Origin: Sanguibacter keddieii
Lineage (GTDB): Bacteria > Actinomycetota > Actinomycetes > Actinomycetales > Actinomycetaceae
Assembly: GCF_001064145.1 (NCBI RefSeq)
Contig: NZ_JVOJ01000058.1
Coordinates: 9,961 to 71,000, forward strand
Direction of reading: 5' to 3'
DNA: 61,040 nucleotides
Shown one piece after another: positions 42,121 to 51,932 of the stretch; positions within the stretch are counted from its first letter, which is position 1, and every line of letters starts with the position of its first letter. The translations under genes were made by a program, and so were the position numbers. The notes below the pieces were generated by a model. That model ran no database searches. It was not told where the DNA came from and saw only the letters and a program-made list of their open reading frames with translations.

Positions 42121-42876
42121 GTGAGCCGTCCCAGCGTTCAGTCCCGCCTGCTCATCGTTATCCCTGCGTGGAACGAGGAGGAGGTGCTCGGTGATGTTCT
42201 CGAGATGGTGAAGGTTGAGAAGCCTTCCTTCGCGGATATCCTCGTGGTCTCCGACGGGTCGACGGACGCGACCGCCGACATCGCGCGTGCCGCGGGCGTG
42301 GCCGTCCTCGACCTGCCGCTGAACCTGGGGGTCGGTGGCGCGATGCGCGCCGGCTTCCAGTATGCGCGGCGCATGGGCTACGAGTATGCGTGCCAGCTCG
42401 ACGCGGACGGCCAGCACGATCCGCGCGAGATCGACACGCTCATCGAGACGGCCTCGAGCGAGCATGCGGACGTCGTTATCGGCTCGCGTTTCGCGGGCAA
42501 GGGGGATTACCACGCGCGGGGCCCGCGCAAGTGGGCGATGGATCTTTTTTCGGCCATCCTCTCTCGCGTGTGTGGCACCCACTTGAGCGATACGACCAGC
42601 GGTTTCAAGCTCTACGGCCCCCGTGCGCTCTCGCTGTTTGCGCGCAACTACCCGGCCGAGTACCTGGGTGACACGATCGGTGCGCTCGTCATCGCGGCGC
42701 GCTCACATCTGGTCGTGCGCGAGGTCGGTGTGCAGATGCACCCGCGCGCGGGCGGTGAGCCTTCCCACAATCCGATCAAATCGGCGCTCTTCCTGGTGCG
42801 CGCGACGATGGCCCTCGCGGTCTCCCTGTCGCGCCCCGGCGAGAAGGTCGCCCAGGCGCTGGAGGAGAACGCATGA
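42121..42876 (+). CDS. GT2 family glycosyltransferase (polyprenyl-phosphate sugar synthase-like)
   Basis: This 251-residue GT-A enzyme has LLIVIPAWNEEEV, VVSDGSTDAT, NLGVGGAMRAGFQYA, DADGQHDP and DTTSGFKLYGPRAL. It closely follows the DPM1-like pattern and probably loads a sugar onto polyprenyl phosphate. No transmembrane region is present; the DUF2304 protein encoded next (ATGA overlap) may anchor it. It begins with GTG immediately after the rmlA stop. It is a paralogue of the enzyme at 23918-24616. Confidence 0.9.
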   Translation: MSRPSVQSRLLIVIPAWNEEEVLGDVLEMVKVEKPSFADILVVSDGSTDATADIARAAGVAVLDLPLNLGVGGAMRAGFQYARRMGYEYACQLDADGQHDPREIDTLIETASSEHADVVIGSRFAGKGDYHARGPRKWAMDLFSAILSRVCGTHLSDTTSGFKLYGPRALSLFARNYPAEYLGDTIGALVIAARSHLVVREVGVQMHPRAGGEPSHNPIKSALFLVRATMALAVSLSRPGEKVAQALEENA

Positions 42877-43256
42877 GCCCCACGTACGTGCTTGGACTGG
42901 TGTTCGCGATCATCATCCTGGTGATGGTGTTCGTCAAGATGCGTAACTCGGGCCTGAAGGAACGCTACGGCCTGTGGTGGTATTGCATCGCCTTGTTTAC
43001 GGCACTGCTGTCCATCTTCCCGCCGATCCTGAAGTGGAGCGCGATGCAGCTGGGCGTCGTTGTCCCGCTGAACCTCGGGTTCTTCCTGGCGGGTGTGGTG
43101 CTGCTGCTCCTGTCGCTGCGTTTCTCGGTGGACCTGTCGCGTTCGGATGAGGATCGCCGTCGCCTGACTGAGGAGGCCGCGATCCTGCGCCTGCAGGTGG
43201 AGGATCTGCGCCGTCGCGTCGATGCTCTCGAGGCGTCTCGCCGGGGGGATGATTAG
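42873..43256 (+). CDS. DUF2304 family small membrane protein
   Basis: This 127-residue protein has three transmembrane segments (YVLGLVFAIIILVMVFV, YCIALFTALLSIFPPIL, GVVVPLNLGFFLAGVVLLLLSL) and a C-terminal coiled coil (ILRLQVEDLRRRVDALE). It is coupled to the GT2 gene by an ATGA overlap, repeating the arrangement at 23451-24616. Its exact role is unknown. Confidence 0.88.
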   Translation: MSPTYVLGLVFAIIILVMVFVKMRNSGLKERYGLWWYCIALFTALLSIFPPILKWSAMQLGVVVPLNLGFFLAGVVLLLLSLRFSVDLSRSDEDRRRLTEEAAILRLQVEDLRRRVDALEASRRGDD

Positions 43257-43288
43257 TCTCGCTGAGGCGCGCACTGTCACGACAATCA

Positions 43289-43336
43289 ACGAGGCCGGGG
43301 CCCGTCAGGCGCAAACCTGACGGGCCCCGGTTTGTT
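43289..43336 (+). terminator. Strong hairpin terminator after the rmlA-GT2-DUF2304 operon
   Basis: CCGGGGCCCGTCAGG (43295-43309) pairs perfectly with 43316-43330 over 15 bp, with a 6-nt loop and a TTTGTT tail. It begins with the recurring AACGAGGCCGGGG sequence. Confidence 0.9.
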
Positions 43337-43383
43337 ACGTGGGAGCGCCCATGGGCGGTCGGTGCGCGGGCGGTGCGGCGCGG

Positions 43384-44559
43384 TTAGCGCAGCAGCGTGC
43401 CGTCGGGGCCGAGGGTGAGACGCTCGGTGGGGGCGGCGGGGTCGACCTCGCCCTCGGCGAGCTTGCGCTTGAGCGCGGAGGCCGGGCGCGACACGGGGAC
43501 GGTGGGCTCGTTGGAGTCGTCGTCGGCGTCCGCCGCGCTCGGCGTGGGTTCCGAAGCCTCGATCGGTGAGGCGCCAGGCGACACAATGGGGGCCAGGGAG
43601 ATGCGCGCCCCCATCGCGGAGGCGTGTGAGGGCAGCAGCGGTTCGCCGTCCAGGTCCTTGGCCAGGTCGTCGAGCATCGTGCGGGCTTCGTCGACGATGG
43701 AGGAGTCTTCGGCGTGCAGGCCGTGCACGAGCCAGCGCACGAGCGCGATCTCGCTCATGAGCTGGGCGCGCGTGAAGACATGCAGGTCGGTGGCGCGGCG
43801 CTCGTGGCCGTAGGTTTCGCGGAAGCGGTCGAGGAACGCGTCGGATGCGGTGGCCTGCACCCACGCGATGTCGAGGGCGGGGTCGCCGACGTGCGCGCTG
43901 GTCCAGCCTCCGATGGCGAGGAGCGAGCCGCGTTTGACGGACAGGCAACGCTCCTGTATATCGCCGTGGATGGGCGCGGAGGGGAATCTCCACAGGGATA
44001 CGTCCTCGAGGGCGGCCTCCCAGCGGCTCCATAGGGCCGCGGGAATGGCGACCTCGCGGGCGGCCTCGTCGAGGAGGGCGAGGTTGCGGTCGCGGCACTC
44101 GATGGCCGTGTAGGTGGGCAGGCCGATCGAGGAGAACACGGTCTCGGGGAGGTTGTGCAGGGCTGCGAGTGCACGTCCGAGGGACGCGGGCAGCAGCGGG
44201 TCGGTGTCGAGGTCCACGTCCGTGGGGGCGGTGCCGCCCGGGTCGCGGTGGACGTAGACGGTGCCCCCGCCGCTGGTCTTCACCTGGCCTGCAAGGCGGG
44301 GCACGTCGAAGGGGATGTAGTCGTGGTCGTGTGCCTGGCCGAGCCGGTCCAGGATGCCGGAGGTCGCCTCGAGTGCGGGTCCGGAGACCTCCTCGTGGGG
44401 GCAGGTGACGATCCAGCGGTGTCCGGCGGCGTCTTCGATGCCGGTCACGGTGGAGAGCTCGTCGCTGTAGGTGGGCGGGCGCAGGGCTGTGACGCGCATG
44501 CCGGGGACGGCTGCGGTGGCCAGGGCTGCCAGTTCGAGGGGGCTCTTGCGGGATGTCAT
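43384..44559 (-). CDS. Phosphotransferase (APH)-like protein with altered active site
   Basis: This 391-residue protein has the aminoglycoside phosphotransferase fold, with PIHGDIQERCLSV and GGWTSAHVGDPALDIAW around residues 235-270, then a 90-residue acidic, probably disordered tail. In active relatives the first motif ends in a metal-binding Asn and the second has a metal-binding Asp (DW). Here these are Cys and Gly, while the catalytic Asp in HGD remains. It may be a pseudokinase or bind nucleotide without metal. The start at 44559 is chosen because TACGTT (44566-44571) lies six bases upstream, the leaderless geometry. It is divergent from the Tad operon. Confidence 0.75.
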   Translation of the reverse strand: MTSRKSPLELAALATAAVPGMRVTALRPPTYSDELSTVTGIEDAAGHRWIVTCPHEEVSGPALEATSGILDRLGQAHDHDYIPFDVPRLAGQVKTSGGGTVYVHRDPGGTAPTDVDLDTDPLLPASLGRALAALHNLPETVFSSIGLPTYTAIECRDRNLALLDEAAREVAIPAALWSRWEAALEDVSLWRFPSAPIHGDIQERCLSVKRGSLLAIGGWTSAHVGDPALDIAWVQATASDAFLDRFRETYGHERRATDLHVFTRAQLMSEIALVRWLVHGLHAEDSSIVDEARTMLDDLAKDLDGEPLLPSHASAMGARISLAPIVSPGASPIEASEPTPSAADADDDSNEPTVPVSRPASALKRKLAEGEVDPAAPTERLTLGPDGTLLR

Positions 44560-44565
44560 TGCCTT

Positions 44566-44571
44566 AACGTA
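44566..44571 (-). promoter_or_regulatory. -10 box of a leaderless promoter
   Basis: The minus strand reads TACGTT, then six bases, then the ATG of the phosphotransferase-like gene. Confidence 0.5.
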
Positions 44572-44634
44572 TCGCGGCCGGGGCCGGTGCGCGCCTCCCC
44601 GCGCGGGCGTCAGGAGGATTGGATGGATGTGGGT

Positions 44635-44663
44635 TTGCTCCTTTCCGAAAAACTCTGTTACTT
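44635..44663 (+). promoter_or_regulatory. Possible promoter of the Tad operon
   Basis: TTGCTC (44635-44640) and TTACTT (44658-44663) are separated by 17 bp. The leader is short and carries an AAGGAGG ribosome site before tadA. Confidence 0.45.
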
Positions 44664-44702
44664 TCGACACATTGGCTTTGTCTGTAGCAAGGAGGCACAG
44701 CG

Positions 44703-45917
44703 ATGGAAGCCACGACGCGCGCGCTCGCCGCACGGGTGCGTGAGGACTTGGCCGCGAGCGGAGTCGACGCGGCCCGAGACCCTCGGTCTGTGCGTTTGCT
44801 CATTCACCGCGCCATCGACCGCTTTGCGTCCGACCTGCTGCCCGCGGCCCGCGAGCAGGTCGAAGCGGACCTCATGGACGACATCTGCGGCCTTGGCCCG
44901 CTTCAGGCGCTCATGGACGATCCCTCGGTCGAGGAGATCTGGATCAACGCGGCCTCGCGCGTGTTCGTGGCCCGCTCGGGTGTCTCCGAACTGACGAGTC
45001 TGATCCTCACCGACGAGGACGTGCGCGCCCTCGTCGAGCGTATGCTCCACCACTCCGGGCGCAGGCTCGACCTGTCCAGTCCCTTCGTGGACGCGATGCT
45101 CGCGGGAGGGGAGCGCCTCCACGTCGTCATTCCGCCCGTCACGGGATCGTCGTGGAGTGTCAACATCCGTAAGCACATCCAGCGTGCCCGCACCCTGGAT
45201 GACCTGGTCGCGGTTGACATGCTCGCCCCTCCGATGAGGGATTTTTTGGCCGCCGCCGTCTCCGTGGGACTTTCCGTCCTCGTCTCGGGCGGCACGCAGG
45301 CCGGGAAGACGACGCTGCTGCGCGCGCTCGCGGGGGAGCTGCCGAGGTCGCGCCGCGTCATCTCCTGCGAGGAAGTCTTCGAGCTGGGCCTGGCCAACTG
45401 GGACCACGTAGCGATGCAGACGCGACCGGCCGGCGCGGAGGGGACGGGCGAGATTACGCTGCGCGACCTCGTGCGCGAATCGCTGCGTATGCGCCCCGAG
45501 TACCTGATCGTCGGAGAGGTTCGAGGCCCGGAAGCCCTCGACCTGCTGGTGGCCCTCAACGCGGGGGTGCCGGGAATGGCGACCGTGCACGCGAACTCGG
45601 CTCGCGAGGCCCTCGACAAGCTGTCGATCCTGCCGCTCCTGGCGGGGGAAAACGTGACGACGGGATTCGTGACCCCGACCCTGGCCTCGTCCATCGACCT
45701 CGTATGTCACGTCGCGCGGGGCGCGGACGGGCAGCGCCACGTCGCCGAGATTATGGCGGTCCCGGGGCGCGTCGAAGGAAACCGGATCGAGACTGCCACC
45801 CTCTTCCGCTTCGATGGGTGCCGGTGCGTCCGAGGTGCCGGTGGCCTGGACCTGCACGATCGTTTTGCCGCCGCCGGCTTTGACCTCGCGTCCCTCCTGG
45901 ATTGGGGGCAGGCGTGA
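44703..45917 (+). CDS. tadA: Tad/CpaF family pilus assembly ATPase
   Basis: This 404-residue secretion ATPase powers assembly of a Flp/Tad-type pilus at the inner face of the membrane. It has the Walker A box GGTQAGKTT (about residue 200), an Asp/Glu box CEEVFELG, the region LRMRPEYLIVGEVRGPEAL (Walker B) and the His box ATVHANSAREAL. It begins a seven-gene, tightly overlapping operon resembling Rv3659c-Rv3654c. The Ssd/TadZ-like gene that often precedes it is absent here. Confidence 0.93.
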   Translation: MEATTRALAARVREDLAASGVDAARDPRSVRLLIHRAIDRFASDLLPAAREQVEADLMDDICGLGPLQALMDDPSVEEIWINAASRVFVARSGVSELTSLILTDEDVRALVERMLHHSGRRLDLSSPFVDAMLAGGERLHVVIPPVTGSSWSVNIRKHIQRARTLDDLVAVDMLAPPMRDFLAAAVSVGLSVLVSGGTQAGKTTLLRALAGELPRSRRVISCEEVFELGLANWDHVAMQTRPAGAEGTGEITLRDLVRESLRMRPEYLIVGEVRGPEALDLLVALNAGVPGMATVHANSAREALDKLSILPLLAGENVTTGFVTPTLASSIDLVCHVARGADGQRHVAEIMAVPGRVEGNRIETATLFRFDGCRCVRGAGGLDLHDRFAAAGFDLASLLDWGQA

Positions 45918-46780
45918 TCGCGATCGTGTGTGGGCTCGTGTTCGGGATCGGCCTCGTCGTGGCCGTGTCCCCCTGGTTCACGCCGCCTCCGGCGTGGCGG
46001 CCATGGGGACCGTGGAAGCGCCTGCGTGAGGACGTGTCCCGCGCCCGCATCCCCGGCCTGACGGCCCCGCGCCTCGTCGCGCTGAGCCTCGCCATCGGAA
46101 TCGTCGTCGCGCTCATCATCCTGGTCGTCACGGGAGCCTGGACTGTCGCCCTCATCGTCTCCGTCGGCGTCGCGTTCCTGCCCTACGCGTGGGTTGTCTC
46201 CCGTCTCGGCGCGCACGCGAAGACCGTGAGGGTCGCATGGCCCGAGGTTATCGACGCCATGGTGTCCGGGGTGCGTGCGGGCACGGCGCTGCCCCAGGTG
46301 CTCTGCGACCTTGCCGAGGAGGGGCCCGTCCCCGTGCGCTTCGCCTTCGAAGCGTTCTCGCGGGATTACAGTGCTAACGGCCGTTTCGAGCTCGCTCTGG
46401 ACACGATGAAAGAGACGGTCGCCGACCCAGTCGCCGACCGCATCGTTGAGGCGCTGCGCATTGCTCGATCCGTGGGTGGGGCGGACCTGACTCGCCTGCT
46501 TCAAGACCTCGCCTCGCTGCTGCGCGAGGATGCGCGCGTGCGAGGAGAACTCGAGGCGCGTCAATCCTGGACGGTGGGCGCCGCCCGCCTCGGCCTCGCG
46601 GCCCCCTGGGTCGTCCTGCTCCTCCTGTCGGGAGGCGGGGCAAGTGCGAGCGTCTGGAACTCGCCGGGCGGTATCGCCGTCCTGTGCTCGGGGGCCGGCG
46701 TCTGCGTCATCGCCTACCTGATCATGAAGGCCATGGGGCGCCTGAGCACCGACCCGAGGAACCTTGGGGGCGCGCGATGA
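45914..46780 (+). CDS. tadB: Tad pilus inner-membrane protein TadB
   Basis: This 288-residue type II secretion F-domain protein has membrane segments near the N-terminus (IVCGLVFGIGLVVAV), around residues 60-100 and at the C-terminus. The cytoplasmic F-domain is seen at VIDAMVSGVRAGTALPQVL. It forms the platform for the pilus with TadC. The GTG start overlaps the tadA stop codon. Confidence 0.9.
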   Translation: MIAIVCGLVFGIGLVVAVSPWFTPPPAWRPWGPWKRLREDVSRARIPGLTAPRLVALSLAIGIVVALIILVVTGAWTVALIVSVGVAFLPYAWVVSRLGAHAKTVRVAWPEVIDAMVSGVRAGTALPQVLCDLAEEGPVPVRFAFEAFSRDYSANGRFELALDTMKETVADPVADRIVEALRIARSVGGADLTRLLQDLASLLREDARVRGELEARQSWTVGAARLGLAAPWVVLLLLSGGGASASVWNSPGGIAVLCSGAGVCVIAYLIMKAMGRLSTDPRNLGGAR

Positions 46781-47673
46781 CTCCGTGGATCCTGCGAGCC
46801 CTCGACCTGGCCGTCGCCCTCGTTGCCGGCGCGGGCCTCGTCCTCATCCTGGCCGCCGCCCTCGCGCGCCGCCCCTCCTTCGTTGACCGCGTCGCGCAGG
46901 GCCGTGTGCAGGAACGCCCGCCCTCCGCGCTCGCCGCGTGGGCGCGCCGCGTGAGCGCATCGGCTCTGGACTCGCTCGGATCCACCAGCGAATCAGTGGC
47001 CCGCAGGCTTGCTCTGGCCGGTATGAACCCGGACGTGTCCGTCTTCCGGCTGCGCCAGGCGGTCTCGGGGGTTGCAGGCCTCGTCGCCGCATGCGCCCTT
47101 GTTGCCGCGCGTCACGCCTCCTCCCTGCGAGCCTCTCTCATTCCCCTGTGCGCCTGCGCGCTCGTCGGTACCCTCCTCGGGGTCGCCGGCATGGACCGCT
47201 TCCTCACCGTGCGCGCCCGCGCCAGGCAGCGCGCGATCGACGCCGCCGTGCCCGACTGCTCCGAACTCCTCGCGCTTGCGGTGGCCGCCGGCGAGTCGAT
47301 CCCCGCCGCCATCGAGCGCGTCGCCGGGTGCGCGGGAGGCCCCCTCGGGGCAGAGCTGTCCCTCACTGCCGGGCACATCCGCAACGGCACGCCCTCCGTG
47401 CGCGCTCTCGCCGACCTCGTCGGCCGCACCGAATCCCCGGCCCTCACGCGCCTGAGTCGCACTCTCACCACGGCGATCGAGCGCGGCTCGCCCCTGGCCT
47501 CGGTCCTGCACGACCAGGCGCGGGACCAGCGCGAACGATCCCTCGCAGCCCTCATGGAGGAGGGTGGGCGCCGCGAAATTGCGATGCTCCTGCCCGTCGT
47601 CTTTCTCATCCTGCCCGTCACCGTCATGTTCGCCCTCTACCCGGGGCTTATCGCCCTGGATTTCACCCCGTGA
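46777..47673 (+). CDS. tadC: Tad pilus inner-membrane protein TadC
   Basis: This 298-residue protein is a second type II secretion F-domain protein, with VPDCSELLALAVAAGESIPAAI in the cytoplasmic domain and several membrane helices, the last LLPVVFLILPVTVMFALYP. The ATG at 46777 overlaps the tadB stop (ATGA). The small pilin gene follows after 15 bp. Confidence 0.9.
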   Translation: MTPWILRALDLAVALVAGAGLVLILAAALARRPSFVDRVAQGRVQERPPSALAAWARRVSASALDSLGSTSESVARRLALAGMNPDVSVFRLRQAVSGVAGLVAACALVAARHASSLRASLIPLCACALVGTLLGVAGMDRFLTVRARARQRAIDAAVPDCSELLALAVAAGESIPAAIERVAGCAGGPLGAELSLTAGHIRNGTPSVRALADLVGRTESPALTRLSRTLTTAIERGSPLASVLHDQARDQRERSLAALMEEGGRREIAMLLPVVFLILPVTVMFALYPGLIALDFTP

Positions 47674-47688
47674 AGGAAGGAAACAGTC

Positions 47689-47859
47689 ATGAAGAAGCTC
47701 TTTCTCAGGAAAGCTCCCCTTGGGGAGCGCGGCGACGTGCCCGGGTGGGTCCTCATCACCCTCATGACGGCCGCGCTCGTTGTCCTCATCTGGGGCGTCG
47801 CCTCGGAGCGGCTCGTGGAGATCTTTAACCGTGCGATGGACTCGATTGCGGGCATCTGA
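47689..47859 (+). CDS. Flp-like small pilin (56 residues)
   Basis: This short gene has a GGAAGG ribosome site. The protein has a basic start (MKKLFLRK), a leader ending around GERGDVPG, and one long hydrophobic helix (WVLITLMTAALVVLIWGV) with a Glu shortly after it. Its size, hydrophobic stalk and position between tadC and tadE match the Rv3656c-type Flp pilin of actinobacterial Tad loci. It is the likely main pilus subunit. Cleavage by a prepilin peptidase is presumed, but none is encoded in the window. Confidence 0.8.
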   Translation: MKKLFLRKAPLGERGDVPGWVLITLMTAALVVLIWGVASERLVEIFNRAMDSIAGI

Positions 47860-48220
47860 GGAGGGATCCGAGGTCGTCTCGACGGTCCTCGTCCAGGGAC
47901 TCGTCGTCCTCGTCATCCTCCTGCTCGTTCAGCTGGCCTTCGCTTCGCACGTGCGCACGATGAGCGTGAGCGCGGCATCCGAGGGTGCGCGCCGTGGCGG
48001 TCTGCTCGGAGGGGACGAGGACGAGGCCCGGGCGCGCACGAGCGAACTCCTCGACTCCCTCGTGGGGGCAGCGAAGGACCGCGAAATTGCCGTGGATCGT
48101 GAGAGCGACGCGGGCGTCGACGTCCTCACCGTCACCGTGCGCACACGCCTGCCCCTCGTGGGCGGGCTCGGGCCGAGGTGGCTGACCGTGCGCGGGCGCG
48201 CCCTGGTGGAGGGGCCGTGA
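47831..48220 (+). CDS. TadE-like pilus assembly protein
   Basis: This 129-residue protein has an N-terminal TadE segment: EGSEVVSTVLVQGLVVLVILLLVQ is a pseudopilin-like helix starting near residue 11. The rest is extracytoplasmic. The start is GTG at 47831, inside the pilin gene, with GGAG about ten bases upstream; the overlap is 29 bp. A later start would lose the conserved Glu. The next gene overlaps its stop. Confidence 0.82.
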   Translation: MRWTRLRASEEGSEVVSTVLVQGLVVLVILLLVQLAFASHVRTMSVSAASEGARRGGLLGGDEDEARARTSELLDSLVGAAKDREIAVDRESDAGVDVLTVTVRTRLPLVGGLGPRWLTVRGRALVEGP

Positions 48221-48615
48221 ACGAGCGGGGAGACGCCAGCGTCGAATTCCTCGGGATCCTTGTCGTCGTCGTGATCCCGGTGCTCTACATCGTGCTCGCG
48301 ATCGGCCAGGTGAGCGCCGGCGCCATGGCGGTGGACGCGGGGGCCCGCGAGGCCGCGCGCATCCTCGCCGAGGACCCGGAACGAACGGCCGACGCCTCCC
48401 ATGCCGTGACCCTCATCGTTGAGGATTTCGGTGTGAACGCGGAACCCGAGGTGGCCGCGACGTGCGAGAACTGCCAGGCGGGGGAGGGGGCTGTTGATGT
48501 GCGCGTGTCCGTGCAGGTCCCGCTGCCCTTCATGCCCTCCTGGCTCGGCGACGTCGGCGTGGGCGTTTCCTCGAGCGCCCGCGCGCCCGTGCGTGAGGTG
48601 GTCGCCCGTGAATGA
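48217..48615 (+). CDS. TadE-like pilus assembly protein
   Basis: This 132-residue protein begins NERGDASVEFLGILVVVVIPVLYIVL, a TadE-type pseudopilin helix with the conserved Glu before the hydrophobic run. It corresponds to the Rv3655c position of the actinobacterial locus. A CENC pair in the middle may form a disulfide. The GTG overlaps the stop of the preceding gene (GTGA), with GGAGG upstream. Confidence 0.82.
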   Translation: MNERGDASVEFLGILVVVVIPVLYIVLAIGQVSAGAMAVDAGAREAARILAEDPERTADASHAVTLIVEDFGVNAEPEVAATCENCQAGEGAVDVRVSVQVPLPFMPSWLGDVGVGVSSSARAPVREVVARE

Positions 48616-49051
48616 AGGCGAGGAGGGGCGCGTCGGGATCCTCATGTGCGCGGGCTGCGCCTTCGTGTGCCTGCTGCTCGTTGTGTCGATCGCGCTCACC
48701 GAGGTCGCTATGCAGGACCGCCGACTCGTGTCCTGCGCCGACGCCCTGGCCAGCGCCGGGGTGTCTGGAGCCTCCGCGTCCACGGTCTTCGCGGGAGGAC
48801 AATTCGGGGTTGACGAGGAGACGGCGGGCTCTCGCGTCGACCGTGCGCTCGCGGGGCTGTCGGAATCGACGTGCCGGGTCGGGGATGGGGTGAGCGTCTC
48901 CTGGGTCAGCGTGAGCAGTGGGGAGGTGGAGGTTGGTGTGAGAGCGCATCCGAGGGTCTCCCTCTTGCCCCCGGTGCTGCGCAACGCGGTGGTTCCCGAG
49001 CTGGTGAGGACCTCGAGCGCACGCCTGCGTGGGGTGCAGGGACCACCCTAA
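48608..49051 (+). CDS. Rv3654c-family TadE-like protein
   Basis: This 147-residue protein starts with GRVGILMCAGCAFVCLLLVVSIALTE, a membrane segment followed by an extracytoplasmic region (MQDRRLVSCADALASAGV). It has the length and gene-terminal position of Rv3654c-type proteins that end actinobacterial Tad operons. The GTG start lies inside the preceding gene (8-bp overlap). Confidence 0.8.
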   Translation: MNEGEEGRVGILMCAGCAFVCLLLVVSIALTEVAMQDRRLVSCADALASAGVSGASASTVFAGGQFGVDEETAGSRVDRALAGLSESTCRVGDGVSVSWVSVSSGEVEVGVRAHPRVSLLPPVLRNAVVPELVRTSSARLRGVQGPP

Positions 49052-49120
49052 AGTGACATCCGAGACGGTCACATAGTGGGATGATAAAGGAAGATCGGGT
49101 AAACGAAACGTAAACTTTAG

Positions 49121-50485
<1,365 letters not shown>

Positions 50486-50609
50486 TCCGCTTCTTGTCGG
50501 TGCCCCGGCGTCCTGTGTGGCGTCGGGGCACCGTCGCATCTGCCGCTGGCGGGGGAGTAAGCCCTGCCACCGTCACGCCGTAGCGTTCCTCGTTGGCGGC
50601 CCGATCCGC

Positions 50610-50615
50610 TACCCT
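50610..50615 (+). promoter_or_regulatory. prfB: -10 box of a leaderless promoter for prfB
   Basis: TACCCT ends six bases before the GTG start of prfB. No ribosome site is visible. Confidence 0.55.
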
Positions 50616-50621
50616 GGGTGC

Positions 50622-51743
50622 GTGGCCATTGAATTTTCTGAAGAGATCCCGTCCCTGCGCACCACGATGGAGAACATCCTCGCGGTCGTGCAGCCGGACA
50701 AGCTGCGCGCGCAGATCGCCGAGCTGAATGAGAAGGCGGCCGCGCCCGACCTGTGGGACGACCCGAGCGCCGCTCAGGCCGTCACGAGCGCGCTCAGCCA
50801 CCGCCAGAGCGAGCTCGACCGCGTCACGCAGATGAGTGAGCGCATCGACGACCTGGAGGCTATGGTGGACATGGCCGCCGAGGACCCGGATGAGGGCGCT
50901 GACATCCTCGCCGAGGCCGAGGCCGACCTGGAGAAGCTGCGCAAGGACCTGGGCGACCTGGAGATCCGTACGCTGCTGGACGGCGAGTACGACGAGCGCA
51001 ACGCGGTCATCACGATCCGAAGCGGCGCAGGCGGCGTGGACGCCGCCGACTTCGCCGAGATTCTCCTGCGCATGTACCTACGTTGGGCGGAGCGTCACGG
51101 CTACCCGACGAAGGTCATGGACACCTCCTACGCGGAAGAGGCCGGCCTGAAGTCGGCGACCTTCGAGGTGCAGGCACCCTACGCCTACGGCACGCTGAGC
51201 GTCGAGGCAGGCACCCACCGCCTCGTGCGCATCAGCCCCTTCGACAACCAGGGCCGCCGCCAGACGTCCTTCGCGGCTGTCGAGGTCATCCCCCTCATCG
51301 AGACCACGGACCACATCGAGATTCCCGAGTCGGAGCTGAAGGTGGACGTCTTCCGCTCCTCGGGCCCCGGCGGCCAGTCCGTGAACACGACAGACTCCGC
51401 CGTGCGTATGACCCACATCCCCACGGGCATCGTCGTGTCCATGCAGGATGAGAAGTCCCAGATCCAGAACCGTGCGGCGGCCCTGCGAGTCCTGCAGTCC
51501 CGCCTCCTCGTTTTGCGTCACGAGGAAGAGCAGGCGAAGAAGAAGGAACTCGCCGGCGACGTCAAGGCGTCGTGGGGCGACCAGATGCGCTCCTACGTCC
51601 TCCAGCCGTATCAGATGGTCAAGGACCTACGCACCGAGTACGAGTCCGGCAACCCCCAGTCCGTCTTCGATGGCGACATCGACGGCTTCATCAACGCCGG
51701 CATCCGTTGGCGCAAGAACGAGCAGAAGGCCGCTCAGGACTGA
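50622..51743 (+). CDS. prfB: Peptide chain release factor 2
   Basis: This 373-residue factor ends translation at UGA and UAA. It has the anticodon-like SPF tripeptide ([15 protein letters not shown]), and the catalytic GGQ in [20 protein letters not shown]. The programmed +1 frameshift seen in many bacterial prfB genes is absent; the frame is continuous. The GTG at 50622 gives the family N-terminus; the frame stays open upstream inside gdhA by chance. It heads the prfB-ftsE-ftsX-peptidase-smpB cluster. Confidence 0.95.
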   Translation: MAIEFSEEIPSLRTTMENILAVVQPDKLRAQIAELNEKAAAPDLWDDPSAAQAVTSALSHRQSELDRVTQMSERIDDLEAMVDMAAEDPDEGADILAEAEADLEKLRKDLGDLEIRTLLDGEYDERNAVITIRSGAGGVDAADFAEILLRMYLRWAERHGYPTKVMDTSYAEEAGLKSATFEVQAPYAYGTLSVEAGTHRLVRISPFDNQGRRQTSFAAVEVIPLIETTDHIEIPESELKVDVFRSSGPGGQSVNTTDSAVRMTHIPTGIVVSMQDEKSQIQNRAAALRVLQSRLLVLRHEEEQAKKKELAGDVKASWGDQMRSYVLQPYQMVKDLRTEYESGNPQSVFDGDIDGFINAGIRWRKNEQKAAQD

Positions 51744-51760
51744 GCCTCGCCTTCGCGCAA

Positions 51761-51799
51761 CCCGGCCTCGGCCTCGTCGATTCATGAACGAGGCCGGGG
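51761..51799 (+). terminator. Hairpin terminator after prfB
   Basis: CCCGGCCTCG (51761-51770) and CGAGGCCGGG (51789-51798) can pair; a second GGCCTCGT copy (51771-51778) gives a competing stem. It belongs to the recurring arm family. Confidence 0.7.
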
Positions 51800-51932
51800 C
51801 CGCGCGTATGTCCAAGCCCGCCCAGGTGGAGGGCTGAGCGCCACACCGGCGGTTTTCCGCGTGTCGTAGCCGGGGCGTGACCCGATCGTTACCTAATCTA
51901 ACAGGGACTATTGACCCCGATCGGACGGTCCC

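Noticed and set aside
50622-50720. Programmed frameshift in prfB
   Set aside because: The reading frame is continuous from the GTG start through the GGQ motif, with no internal stop.
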